Assembly: GCA_031404355.1 (NCBI GenBank)
Contig: JANNHK010000311.1
Coordinates: 1-12,718, forward strand
Length of the DNA: 12,718 nucleotides
DNA from: JANNHK01 sp031404355
GTDB lineage: Bacteria > Actinomycetota > Acidimicrobiia > IMCC26256 > PALSA-610
Direction: 5' to 3'
Under the pieces are notes generated by a model. The model did no database searches. It saw nothing but the letters and a program-made list of their open reading frames with translations, and was not told where the DNA came from. Both the position numbers and the translations under genes were made by a program. Below, piece after piece: positions 6,300 through 12,127 of the stretch. The number at the start of each line of letters is the position of its first letter. Position 1 is the first letter of the stretch.

Positions 6300-6704
6300 G
6301 TGACGATGACAGACCCGATCGCCGACATGCTCACCCGCCTGCGGAACGCGAACGTCGCGTTCCACGACGACGTGATCATGCCGTCCTCGAAGCTGAAGGA
6401 AGCGGTTGCCCGCATCCTCGAGCGCGAGGGCTATATCGCGGGGTACGCCGTCGACGACCAGCCGGGACGCCCGGGCCGGCGGCTGACGATCACGCTCAAG
6501 TACACGAACGACCGGCGGCGCACGATCTCGGGCCTCAAGCGAGTCTCGCGACCGGGCCTGCGCGTGTACTCGAAGGCCGAAGCCGTCCCGCGTGTCCTGG
6601 GCGGGATGGGCATCGCGATTTTGTCCACCAACCAGGGGCTCCTCACCGACCGCGAAGCGCGTCAGCGCAGAGTCGGCGGCGAGATCCTCTGCCAGGTTTG
6701 GTAA
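6300..6704 (+). CDS. rpsH: 30S ribosomal protein S8
   Basis: S8 binds the central domain of 16S rRNA and, in E. coli, represses the spc operon by binding near the rplE start. The 134 residues match the family. The protein begins MTMTDPIADMLTRLRNANVA, includes MPSSKLKEAVARILEREGYI, and ends with the S8 signature region ILSTNQGLLTDREARQRRVG then GEILCQVW. The usual form of that region reads STSxGxMTDREAR, so Asn and Leu replacements are seen here. GTG 6300 is preferred to ATG 6306 on ribosome-site spacing and on the MTMTDPI N-terminus typical of actinobacteria. An S8 regulatory site near rplE could not be recognised by eye. Confidence 0.97.
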   Translation: MTMTDPIADMLTRLRNANVAFHDDVIMPSSKLKEAVARILEREGYIAGYAVDDQPGRPGRRLTITLKYTNDRRRTISGLKRVSRPGLRVYSKAEAVPRVLGGMGIAILSTNQGLLTDREARQRRVGGEILCQVW

Positions 6705-6707
6705 CTC

Positions 6708-7247
6708 ATGTCTCGCATTGGTAAGGCACCCATCACGGTTCCCAGCGGCGTCGACATCACCATTAGCGGTCCGTCCGTGAAGGTGAAAGGCCCCAAGGGT
6801 GAACTCGGCTACGACCTCGTCGGCGACGTGACCGTCGAACGCGACGGCGACACTCTCGTCGTCGCGCGCGCCGACGACTCGCGGGGCAATCGTTCGCTCC
6901 ACGGTCTGCAGCGCACACTGATCGCGAACATGGTCGTCGGTGTCTCCGAAGGGTTCGTGAAGGAACTCGAGATCGTCGGCGTCGGGTACCGCGCTGCGGC
7001 CCAGGGCAAAGACGGCCTGGAGCTCGCCCTCGGATTCTCGCACCCCGTGAAGGTGAAGGCGCCGGCCGGCGTCACGTTCGAGGTGCCGCAGCCGACCCGC
7101 ATCATCGTGCGCGGGTTCGACAAGCAGCTGGTCGGCCAAGTTGCGGCCGACATCCGCAAGATCCGCAAGCCCGAGCCGTACAAGGGCAAGGGCATCCGAT
7201 ACGCCGGCGAGCGCGTTCTGCGCAAGGCCGGGAAGTCCGCCAAGTAG
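6708..7247 (+). CDS. rplF: 50S ribosomal protein L6
   Basis: L6 has two tandem alpha/beta domains, lies at the base of the L7/L12 stalk and contacts the sarcin-ricin loop where elongation factors dock. The 179 residues are standard. It starts MSRIGKAPITVPSGVDITIS, with VKVKGPKGEL (25-34), the inter-domain VGVGYRA (90-96 region), and the C-terminal L6 signature PEPYKGKGIRY (155-165) ending in RKAGKSAK. The ATG at 6708 follows the rpsH stop by three bases; its binding site is weak, so coupling to rpsH translation is likely. Confidence 0.98.
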   Translation: MSRIGKAPITVPSGVDITISGPSVKVKGPKGELGYDLVGDVTVERDGDTLVVARADDSRGNRSLHGLQRTLIANMVVGVSEGFVKELEIVGVGYRAAAQGKDGLELALGFSHPVKVKAPAGVTFEVPQPTRIIVRGFDKQLVGQVAADIRKIRKPEPYKGKGIRYAGERVLRKAGKSAK

Positions 7248-7274
7248 CTCGCGTCAGTAAGTAGGGGCATTGCG

Positions 7275-7631
7275 ATGAAGATCACCAAGCAGGAGCACCG
7301 GCTCATCCGCCACCGGCGGGTCCGCAAGCTGGTTTCGGGCACCGCAGAACGTCCGCGCCTCGCGGTGTTCCGCTCGAACAAGCACATCTACGCGCAGGCG
7401 ATCGACGACATCAACGGTCGCACGGTCGCGAGCGCGTCGACCGTCGAAGCGTCGCTGCGCTCGGGGTCGACCGCGACGGTCGGTGCGGCCAAGGAAGTCG
7501 GCAAGCTGGTCGGCGAGCGGGTCAAGTCGGCGGGAGTCACCGCAGTGGTCTTCGACCGCGGCGGATTCAAGTATCACGGCCGGGTCGCGGCAGTTGCCGA
7601 CGGCGCGCGTGAAGCCGGACTGGAGTTGTAG
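7275..7631 (+). CDS. rplR: 50S ribosomal protein L18
   Basis: L18 binds 5S rRNA and carries it into the central protuberance with L5. The 118 residues are typical. An Arg/Lys/His-rich N-terminus (HRLIRHRRVRKLV) is followed by the core ERPRLAVFRSNKHIYAQAID (25-44), the loop VGAAKEVGKLVGER and the C-terminal VVFDRGGFKYHGRVAAVADG. AGGGGC at 7263-7268 gives a good binding site for ATG 7275. The 27-base gap after rplF is one of the larger gaps inside the ribosomal cluster and holds no evident structure. Confidence 0.97.
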   Translation: MKITKQEHRLIRHRRVRKLVSGTAERPRLAVFRSNKHIYAQAIDDINGRTVASASTVEASLRSGSTATVGAAKEVGKLVGERVKSAGVTAVVFDRGGFKYHGRVAAVADGAREAGLEL

Positions 7632-7633
7632 GT

Positions 7634-8191
7634 ATGGCAGAAGGTCAGTACGACGAGCGCGTGATCGCGATCAACCGTGTCGCCAAGGTGGTGCGCGGTG
7701 GTCGGCGGTTCTCGTTCACCGCGCTCGTGGTTGTCGGCGACGGCAACGGCAACGTTGGTCTCGGTTACGGCAAGGCCAAGGAAGTACCCGCTGCGATCCA
7801 CAAGGCCAAGGAGGCCGCGAAGAAGGACCTGTTCGCGGTCCCGCTCGCCGGTTCGACGATCACCCATGTCATCACGGGTGAGCACGACGCCGCACGCGTG
7901 TTGCTGAAGCCGGCGTCGCCCGGTACCGGTGTCATCGCCGGCGGCGCGGCGCGCGCGATCCTCGAAGCGGCGGGTATCCACGACGTGCTCGCGAAGTCGC
8001 TCGGATCGTCGAACGCGATCAACGTTGCACGCGCGACGATGCAGGGTCTGCGTAGCCTGCGCCGTCCCGAGGAAGTTGCGGCACTGCGCGGCAAGTCGCC
8101 GGAGGAAGTGTCGACCAAGGGCATGCTCAACGCGTACCGCGAGCGCGAACGCGAGCGCTCCGGGAAGCACCAGATCACCGAGGTCGTGTAG
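7634..8191 (+). CDS. rpsE: 30S ribosomal protein S5
   Basis: S5 sits at the 30S mRNA entry with S3 and S4 and influences decoding accuracy; spectinomycin resistance changes map in its N-terminal loop. The 185 residues are within the normal range. The double-stranded RNA-binding domain contains VIAINRVAKVVRGGRRFSFT (10-29) and VVGDGNGNVGLGYGKAKEVP (33-52), then KPASPGTGVIAGGAARAILE (92-111). The C-terminal domain has LGSSNAINVARATMQGLRSL. GGAG at 7622-7625, eight bases ahead and inside the rplR end, fixes ATG 7634. Confidence 0.98.
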   Translation: MAEGQYDERVIAINRVAKVVRGGRRFSFTALVVVGDGNGNVGLGYGKAKEVPAAIHKAKEAAKKDLFAVPLAGSTITHVITGEHDAARVLLKPASPGTGVIAGGAARAILEAAGIHDVLAKSLGSSNAINVARATMQGLRSLRRPEEVAALRGKSPEEVSTKGMLNAYRERERERSGKHQITEVV

Positions 8192-8195
8192 TCAG

Positions 8196-8378
8196 ATGGC
8201 GCAACTGAAGGTCACCCAAGTTCGTTCGCGTATCGGCACCAAGCCGAAACATCGCGGCACGCTGCGCGCCCTCGGGTTGCGTCGCATCGGGTCGAGCAAC
8301 GTGTTGCCCGACCGGCCCGAGATCCGCGGCATGATCGCTCGGGTCCCGCACCTCATCCAGGTAGAGGAGATCGCGTGA
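8196..8378 (+). CDS. rpmD: 50S ribosomal protein L30
   Basis: L30 is a small 50S protein that fits at the periphery near 23S rRNA domain II and 5S rRNA. The 60 residues fit exactly: MAQLKVTQVRSRIGTKPKHR, then TLRALGLRRIGSSNVLPDRP and a C-terminal half ending LIQVEEIA. The family motif LGLRRIxxxxxxPDxPxxRGM is present. ATG 8196 lies four bases after the rpsE stop, with GAGGT at 8180-8184. The stop overlaps the rplO GTG start (GTGA). The gene is short and the frame is open upstream, but that upstream part is rpsE in another frame. Confidence 0.97.
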   Translation: MAQLKVTQVRSRIGTKPKHRGTLRALGLRRIGSSNVLPDRPEIRGMIARVPHLIQVEEIA

Positions 8379-8866
8379 AGGTCCACGATCTGAAGCCGGC
8401 CCCGGGCTCGAAGAGCGCGAAGCGCCGTGTCGGTCGCGGCATCGGCGGCAAGGGCGGAAAGACCGCGGGCCGGGGCTCCAAGGGCCAGCGCGCTCGCAGC
8501 AAGGTCGCCGTCGGGTTCGAAGGCGGCCAGACGCCGTTGCACCGCCGGACTCCGAAATTCAAGGGCTTCAACAACCCCTTCCGCATCGAGTACCACGTCG
8601 TGAACCTCACGACGCTGGAGGACTTCGACGCCAACTCCGAAGTCACGCCGGAAAGCCTGCGTGACCACGGTTTGGTCGCGAAACGGGGCCTGGTGAAGGT
8701 GCTGGCCCGAGGCGAGCTGACGAAGCCGCTCACGGTGCGCGCGCACGGGTTCTCGGAGGCCGCGGTCCGGGCCATCGAGGGTGCGGGCGGGACCGTCGAG
8801 AAGCTGCCCCTACCCTGGAAGACCGGGCGTCCGCCCGCCCGAGGAAACCAGCACACCAACCGCTAG
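8375..8866 (+). CDS. rplO: 50S ribosomal protein L15
   Basis: L15 is a late assembly protein whose extended glycine- and arginine-rich N-terminus threads into 23S rRNA. That segment is clear: MKVHDLKPAPGSKSAKRRVG (1-20), RGIGGKGGKTAGRGSKGQRA (21-40), then VGFEGGQTPLHRRTPKFKGF. The globular C-terminal part includes VKVLARGELTKPLTVRAHGF and GTVEKLP. At 163 residues it is slightly longer than the E. coli protein (144). The GTG start at 8375 overlaps the rpmD stop, and GAGGAG at 8364-8369 gives a strong site with five-base spacing. Confidence 0.97.
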   Translation: MKVHDLKPAPGSKSAKRRVGRGIGGKGGKTAGRGSKGQRARSKVAVGFEGGQTPLHRRTPKFKGFNNPFRIEYHVVNLTTLEDFDANSEVTPESLRDHGLVAKRGLVKVLARGELTKPLTVRAHGFSEAAVRAIEGAGGTVEKLPLPWKTGRPPARGNQHTNR

Positions 8867-8892
8867 GTACACTTCGCGTCCGCGCTGCCGAC

Positions 8893-8898
8893 GGAGGT
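8893..8898 (+). promoter_or_regulatory. Shine-Dalgarno of secY
   Basis: GGAGGT lies nine bases before the secY ATG, in a 41-base gap after rplO. secY therefore has its own strong binding site and does not depend on overlap coupling, unlike several of the ribosomal genes before it. Confidence 0.75.
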
Positions 8899-8907
8899 CA
8901 CCGGCCC

Positions 8908-10236
8908 ATGTCAGGGCTTTCACGCCTCGTGAACATGTTCCGGGTCTCTGACCTTCGGAACAAGATCCTCTTCACGATCTTCATCATCTTCATCTTCCGG
9001 ATCGGGTCTCACATCCCCGTTCCGTACGTCGACTTCGAGTCGATCAAGGAGCTGAAGGAATCAGCGCGCGACGCGGGCGGCATCGTCCCGTTGCTCGACC
9101 TGTTCTCCGGCGGAGCGCTCACGAGCGTGGCGGTGTTCTTCCTCGGGATCATGCCGTACATCACGGCATCGATCATCATGCAGTTGCTCGGGGTCGTGAT
9201 CCCGAAACTCGAGCAGTGGCAGCAAGAGGGCCAGACCGGCCAGAAGAAGATCACGCAGTGGACCCGCTACCTCACCGTTGCGCTGGCGCTCATCCAGTCG
9301 ACAGCGATGGTGTTCGCGCTGCGACGCGGTGACGGCGGTCTGCTCTCGTTCTCCAACATCGACCTTCAGGGTCGCGATCTCATCGACCCGTTCACCCCCT
9401 GGCGCGCAGGCATGATCATCATCACCTGGACCGCCGGTACCGCCCTCGTGATGTGGCTGGGCGAGTTGATCACCCAACGCGGCATCGGGAACGGCATGTC
9501 GATCCTGATCTTCACGTCGGTCGTGTCGAGCCTGCCCTTCCAGGGCGCCTCGATGCTGAAGGCGTCCGGGGTGGCGAAGTTCAGCACGATCCTCGTGATC
9601 GCCGTCTTGATGATCGTCGGCATCGTCGCGGTGGAGTCGGGGCAGCGACGAATACCCGTCCAGTTCGCCAAACGTGTGGTGGGCCGCCGGATGTACGGCG
9701 GCCAGAGCACCTACATCCCGTTGAAGGTGAACCAGTCCGGTGTCATCCCGGTCATCTTCGCGAGTTCGTTGCTCACGTTCCCTGCGCTGATCGCCAACGT
9801 GTTGCCGTGGGACTCGGCCAAGAAGTGGATCAACGACAACCTGATCGGCAGCAACTCGATCTCGTGGTACTACATCGGCTTCTACTCGTTACTGATCCTG
9901 TTCTTCGCGTACTTCTATACGGCGATCGCGTTCAACCCGCAGCAGCAGGCCGACGTCATCCGGCGCCAGGGAGGCTTCATCCCCGGTATCCGGCCCGGCC
10001 CGCCGACCGAGCGGTACCTCGCGAAGGTCCTCAACCGCATCACGCTGCCCGGCGCGATGTTCCTGATGGTGATCGCGCTTGCGCCGTTCCTTGCGGCCAA
10101 GCTCTGGGACATTCAGAACTTCATCTTCGGCGGTACGTCGATCCTGATCACCGTGGGCGTCATGCTCGAGACGATGAAACAGATCGACAGCCAGCTGATG
10201 ATGCGGAACTACGAAGGTTTCCTGAAGAGCTCATGA
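8908..10236 (+). CDS. secY: Protein translocase subunit SecY
   Basis: SecY is the channel of the Sec translocon in the cytoplasmic membrane, working with SecE, SecG and the SecA motor to export or insert proteins. The 442 residues are the standard length. About ten membrane segments can be read at roughly 18-36, 75-97, 120-138, 166-186, 197-212, 226-244, 277-297, 320-343, 380-398 and 405-422. The plug region before segment 2 is GGIVPLLDLFSGGALTSVAV (57-76). Conserved cytoplasmic loops are present: LGELITQRGIGNGMSILIF (184-202), NQSGVIPVIFASSLL (275-289) and the 5th loop ADVIRRQGGFIPGIRPG (348-364), which contacts SecA and ribosomes. Its position after rplO is the classic spc arrangement. The stop overlaps the ATG of a small ORF (10233). 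Confidence 0.99.
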   Translation: MSGLSRLVNMFRVSDLRNKILFTIFIIFIFRIGSHIPVPYVDFESIKELKESARDAGGIVPLLDLFSGGALTSVAVFFLGIMPYITASIIMQLLGVVIPKLEQWQQEGQTGQKKITQWTRYLTVALALIQSTAMVFALRRGDGGLLSFSNIDLQGRDLIDPFTPWRAGMIIITWTAGTALVMWLGELITQRGIGNGMSILIFTSVVSSLPFQGASMLKASGVAKFSTILVIAVLMIVGIVAVESGQRRIPVQFAKRVVGRRMYGGQSTYIPLKVNQSGVIPVIFASSLLTFPALIANVLPWDSAKKWINDNLIGSNSISWYYIGFYSLLILFFAYFYTAIAFNPQQQADVIRRQGGFIPGIRPGPPTERYLAKVLNRITLPGAMFLMVIALAPFLAAKLWDIQNFIFGGTSILITVGVMLETMKQIDSQLMMRNYEGFLKSS

Positions 10237-10364
10237 GCGAGCGTCGCGAGGCCTTCACTTCGCGCGATGAAAAGTGCGCGTCCGCCATCACTGACGGGCG
10301 CGAGCCGAGCAGCGAGCGGGGCCCAGCGGCCCGGCGCCGCAGGCGCCAAGAGTGGAAAGCATGA
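10233..10364 (+). CDS. Possible 43-residue ORF between secY and adk (doubtful)
   Basis: An ORF of 43 codons plus stop fills the secY-adk spacer exactly: its ATG overlaps the secY stop as ATGA (10233-10236) and its TGA overlaps the adk ATG as ATGA (10361-10364). The product is not recognised. It is very hydrophilic, with 10 Arg including a run of five (34-38), ends RRRRRQEWKA, and has no membrane segment or known motif. The second half is made of GC-rich palindromes, so it may be a non-coding dispersed repeat that happens to be open in this frame. The double overlap suggests that ribosomes could pass through it and couple secY to adk, whether or not the peptide matters. Confidence as a real protein gene is low. 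Confidence 0.25.
   Translation: MSERREAFTSRDEKCASAITDGREPSSERGPAARRRRRQEWKA
10319..10347 (+). repeat. Two adjacent GC-rich hairpins before adk
   Basis: GGGCC-CAGC-GGCCC (10319-10332) is immediately followed by GGCGCC-GCA-GGCGCC (10333-10347). They sit 13 bases before the adk ATG with no U-tract, so they do not look like a terminator. They could be part of a dispersed extragenic palindrome or an mRNA-stability or attenuation element between secY and adk. The structures are seen directly; the role is not known. Confidence 0.5.
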
Positions 10365-11023
10365 GCGACCCGAAGCCGCGCCTCGTGTTGCTCGGCAAGC
10401 AGGGCGCCGGCAAGGGAACGCAAGCGAAACGCGTCGCCGCGCACTACGAGATCGCGCACCTGTCGACCGGAGATATGTTCCGATCGCAGGCTTCGCTGGG
10501 TACGGCCTTCGGGCTCGAAGCCAAGCGCTACATGGACGCCGGTGAACTCGTGCCCGATGACATCGTCGTGGGTGTGATCGAGGAGTGCCTGGCCGAAGGC
10601 GGCCCGCTGTCGGGCGGGTTCGTGCTCGACGGGTTCCCGCGCACCCTGCACCAGGCCGAGCAGCTGACCCGCGTACTCGAAGACGACGGTCTCGACCTGG
10701 TCGTGAACATCGACGTCTCGCGCGAAATCGTGCTCGACCGGCTCGCAGGCCGGCGCGTGTGTGGCGACTGCCAGCGCGTGTACCACGTCAACATGCCGCC
10801 GGAGAACGACTGGACGTGCGACACGTGTAGCGGCCCGGTTGTGCAACGCGCCGACGACCACGAGGAAGCGATCGACCGGCGCCTCCAGATCTACGAGAAC
10901 GAAACCGTTCCGATCATCGACTACTACCGCCAGCAGGGGTTGTTGTCGGTCATCGACGGGGTCGGTGAGGGCGACGAGATATTCGAGCGCCTGACGAAGG
11001 CCATCGACTCCCGCACGGATTAG
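10361..11023 (+). CDS. adk: Adenylate kinase, zinc-LID type
   Basis: Adenylate kinase converts ATP and AMP into two ADP in the cytoplasm, balancing adenine nucleotides. The P-loop is GKQGAGKGT (12-20), where most family members have Pro in place of Gln 14. The AMP site shows HLSTGDMFR (33-41) and FVLDGFPRT (87-95). The long LID domain holds four cysteines, 134/137 (CGDC) and 153/156 (CDTC), predicting a structural zinc, common in Gram-positive enzymes. The C-terminal part has RRLQIYENETVPIIDYY. ATG 10361 gives 220 residues, close to the family's 214-220; an in-frame GTG at 10352 would add only MES. The binding site is weak (GGAAAG). The secY-adk-map order is typical of Gram-positive spc clusters. 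Confidence 0.97.
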   Translation: MSDPKPRLVLLGKQGAGKGTQAKRVAAHYEIAHLSTGDMFRSQASLGTAFGLEAKRYMDAGELVPDDIVVGVIEECLAEGGPLSGGFVLDGFPRTLHQAEQLTRVLEDDGLDLVVNIDVSREIVLDRLAGRRVCGDCQRVYHVNMPPENDWTCDTCSGPVVQRADDHEEAIDRRLQIYENETVPIIDYYRQQGLLSVIDGVGEGDEIFERLTKAIDSRTD

Positions 11024-11028
11024 CGCCC

Positions 11029-11775
11029 GTGGTTCTTCGCAAGCAGCCGGAGCAGATCGCGCATATGAGAGCCGCCGGGCGGATCGTGGCCGAGATGCAC
11101 GAACTGTGCGCGGGTGCGGCCAAGCCCGGCGCGACCACCCTCGATCTCGACAAGGTTGCCCGTGACGTGCTCGAACGTCGCGGCGCCCGTTCCAACTTCC
11201 TCGGCTACCACGGGTTCCCGGCCGTCGCGTGTATCTCGCCGAACGAGGTCATCGTGCACGGCATCCCCGACCGGCGGATCCTGTGTGAGGGCGACATCGT
11301 CTCGATCGACTGCGGCGCGATCGTCAACGGCTGGCACGCCGACGCGGCCATCACGGTGCCGGTCGGCGAGATCGACGAGGAGTCGCAGCGCCTCATCGAC
11401 GTCACCCGCACCTCGCTCGAAGCCGCGATCGAACAGTGCCGGCCGGACCGCCGCCTCGGCGACATCGGCGCTGCGGTCGAGCGGGTCGTGAAGGCGTCCG
11501 GGTTCTCGGGTGTGCGTGAGTACGTCGGGCACGGCATCGGCACCGCCATGCACGAGGACCCCGACGTCCCCAACTACGGCTCGCCGGGCCGGGGCATGAA
11601 GCTCAAGGAGGGCATCGTGCTCGCCATCGAGCCGATGGTGAACGCAGGTCAGCGCGGCACCCGACTCCTCGACGACGGCTGGACCGTCGTCACCGCCGAC
11701 GGTTCCCGCTCTGCCCACTTCGAGCACAGCGTCGCCATCACCGCCGACGGCCCCGAGATCCTGACGCTGCCCTGA
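11029..11775 (+). CDS. map: Methionine aminopeptidase, type I
   Basis: MetAP removes the initiator methionine from new proteins when the second residue is small. The 248-residue protein is a short type I enzyme without the type II insert. All five metal ligands are in place: Asp 94 (SIDCG), Asp 105 (WHADAA), His 168 (GHGIGTAMHE), Glu 201 (AIEPMVN) and Glu 232 (FEHS), plus the catalytic His 77 (VHGIP) and His 175. Other anchors are GYHGFPAVACISPNEVIVHG (59-78). GTG 11029 gives MVLRKQPEQIAHMRAAGRIV, a normal start; no clear Shine-Dalgarno is seen, and adk ends five bases before, so re-initiation is likely. There is no Cys2/His2 zinc-finger N-terminal extension, unlike some actinobacterial paralogues. 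Confidence 0.98.
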   Translation: MVLRKQPEQIAHMRAAGRIVAEMHELCAGAAKPGATTLDLDKVARDVLERRGARSNFLGYHGFPAVACISPNEVIVHGIPDRRILCEGDIVSIDCGAIVNGWHADAAITVPVGEIDEESQRLIDVTRTSLEAAIEQCRPDRRLGDIGAAVERVVKASGFSGVREYVGHGIGTAMHEDPDVPNYGSPGRGMKLKEGIVLAIEPMVNAGQRGTRLLDDGWTVVTADGSRSAHFEHSVAITADGPEILTLP

Positions 11776-11795
11776 CCCAGCGTTCTGGCGTCCGA

Positions 11796-11816
11796 TGTGC
11801 GCCCGTGGGGCGCATA
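11796..11816 (+). terminator. Likely terminator hairpin after map
   Basis: A strong hairpin begins 20 bases after the map stop: TGCGCCC-GTG-GGGCGCA is a perfect seven-pair stem with a three-base loop, extended by one G-T and one T-A pair. There is no U-run after it, so it is not a textbook intrinsic terminator, though U-less hairpins are often reported at gene ends in GC-rich actinobacteria. A promoter-like sequence lies about 60 bases further on, which fits a transcription-unit boundary here. Confidence 0.5.
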
Positions 11817-11859
11817 CTCGGCGCAAGTTCGCCTGGGGGGCACACGGCGTGGCCGAGCG

Positions 11860-11876
11860 CGCCACGCAACGTGGTG
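11860..11876 (+). other. Hairpin just upstream of the infA promoter
   Basis: CCACG-CAA-CGTGG with outer C-G and G-T pairs forms a seven-pair stem directly next to the proposed -35 element. It may be a second terminator stem for map or an operator-like inverted repeat. The symmetry is seen; the role is a guess. Confidence 0.3.
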
Positions 11877-11877
11877 A

Positions 11878-11907
11878 TTGGGCGTAATCGGCGCGGTCGG
11901 GTACACT
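11878..11907 (+). promoter_or_regulatory. Candidate promoter for infA
   Basis: TTGGGC at 11878-11883 and TACACT at 11902-11907 are separated by 18 bases, fitting a housekeeping-type -35/-10 pair with a good -10 (TAnnnT). It stands in the largest non-coding stretch of the window, after the hairpin behind map and about 70 bases before infA. Transcription would start near 11914 and give a leader of about 60 bases. No other promoter-like pair in the window is as convincing. Confidence 0.45.
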
Positions 11908-11931
11908 TTTCGGTCGGCCCCATGCCCGTTC

Positions 11932-11949
11932 GGCGCGTTTACGCGCGCC
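11932..11949 (+). other. Hairpin in the infA leader
   Basis: GGCGCG (11932-11937) pairs with CGCGCC (11944-11949) around a TTTACG loop, or alternatively GCGCG with CGCGC around TTTA. It lies ten bases before the AGAGG binding site of infA, so it could protect or regulate that site. Only the pairing is visible. Confidence 0.35.
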
Positions 11950-11958
11950 ACTCCACGT

Positions 11959-11964
11959 AGAGGT
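11959..11964 (+). promoter_or_regulatory. Shine-Dalgarno favouring the infA CTG start
   Basis: AGAGGT lies ten bases before the CTG at 11975. The only nearby ATG (11967) is two bases away and in a frame that does not encode IF-1, so this site best serves CTG 11975. Confidence 0.45.
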
Positions 11965-11974
11965 TGATGCCGCT

Positions 11975-12121
11975 CTGGCAAAACCGAAGGATGACACGAT
12001 TCTGGTCGAAGGCACGGTCACCGAGCCGTTGCCGAACGCCATGTTCCGTGTCGAGTTGGAGAACGGACACAAGGTGTTGGCACATATCTCGGGGAAGATG
12101 CGGATGCACTACATCCGGATC
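11975..12121 (+). CDS. infA: Translation initiation factor IF-1, first two-thirds only, joined to foreign sequence
   Basis: IF-1 occupies the 30S A site during initiation and is a single OB-fold protein of about 72 residues. From CTG 11975 the frame reads (M)AKPKDDTILVEGTVTEPLPN, then AMFRVELENGHKVLAHISGK and MRMHYIRI: a near-perfect IF-1 through residue 49. The next residues should be the LPGDRV..LSPYDLTRGRI end, but instead KKLRDEAPGLPVIM follows in frame. The last third is therefore missing, not altered. No ATG, GTG or TTG exists in frame between the upstream stop (11885-11887) and the conserved region, so CTG is the only sensible start unless a base was lost near 11970. Its place after map, with its own promoter, is as expected for actinobacteria. 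Confidence 0.85.
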
Positions 12122-12127
12122 AAGAAG
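12110..12127 (+). other. Junction between infA and response-regulator sequence
   Basis: Within the segment containing ATCCGGATCAAGAAG, the translation switches from IF-1 (HYIRI) to a receiver domain (KKLRDEAP) with no frame break. ATCCGGATC fits the IF-1 side and ATCAAGAAG the receiver side, so the two share a few bases, as expected at a microhomology join or an assembly misjoin. Third-position GC changes here as well: 9 of 49 codons before end in A or T, against 6 of 199 after. Confidence 0.75.

Noticed and set aside
8844..8873. TACACT at 8868-8873 as a -10 box for a secY promoter
   Set aside because: It matches the -10 seen before infA, but no TTG-type -35 lies 16-19 bases upstream and the gap to secY is only 41 bases.
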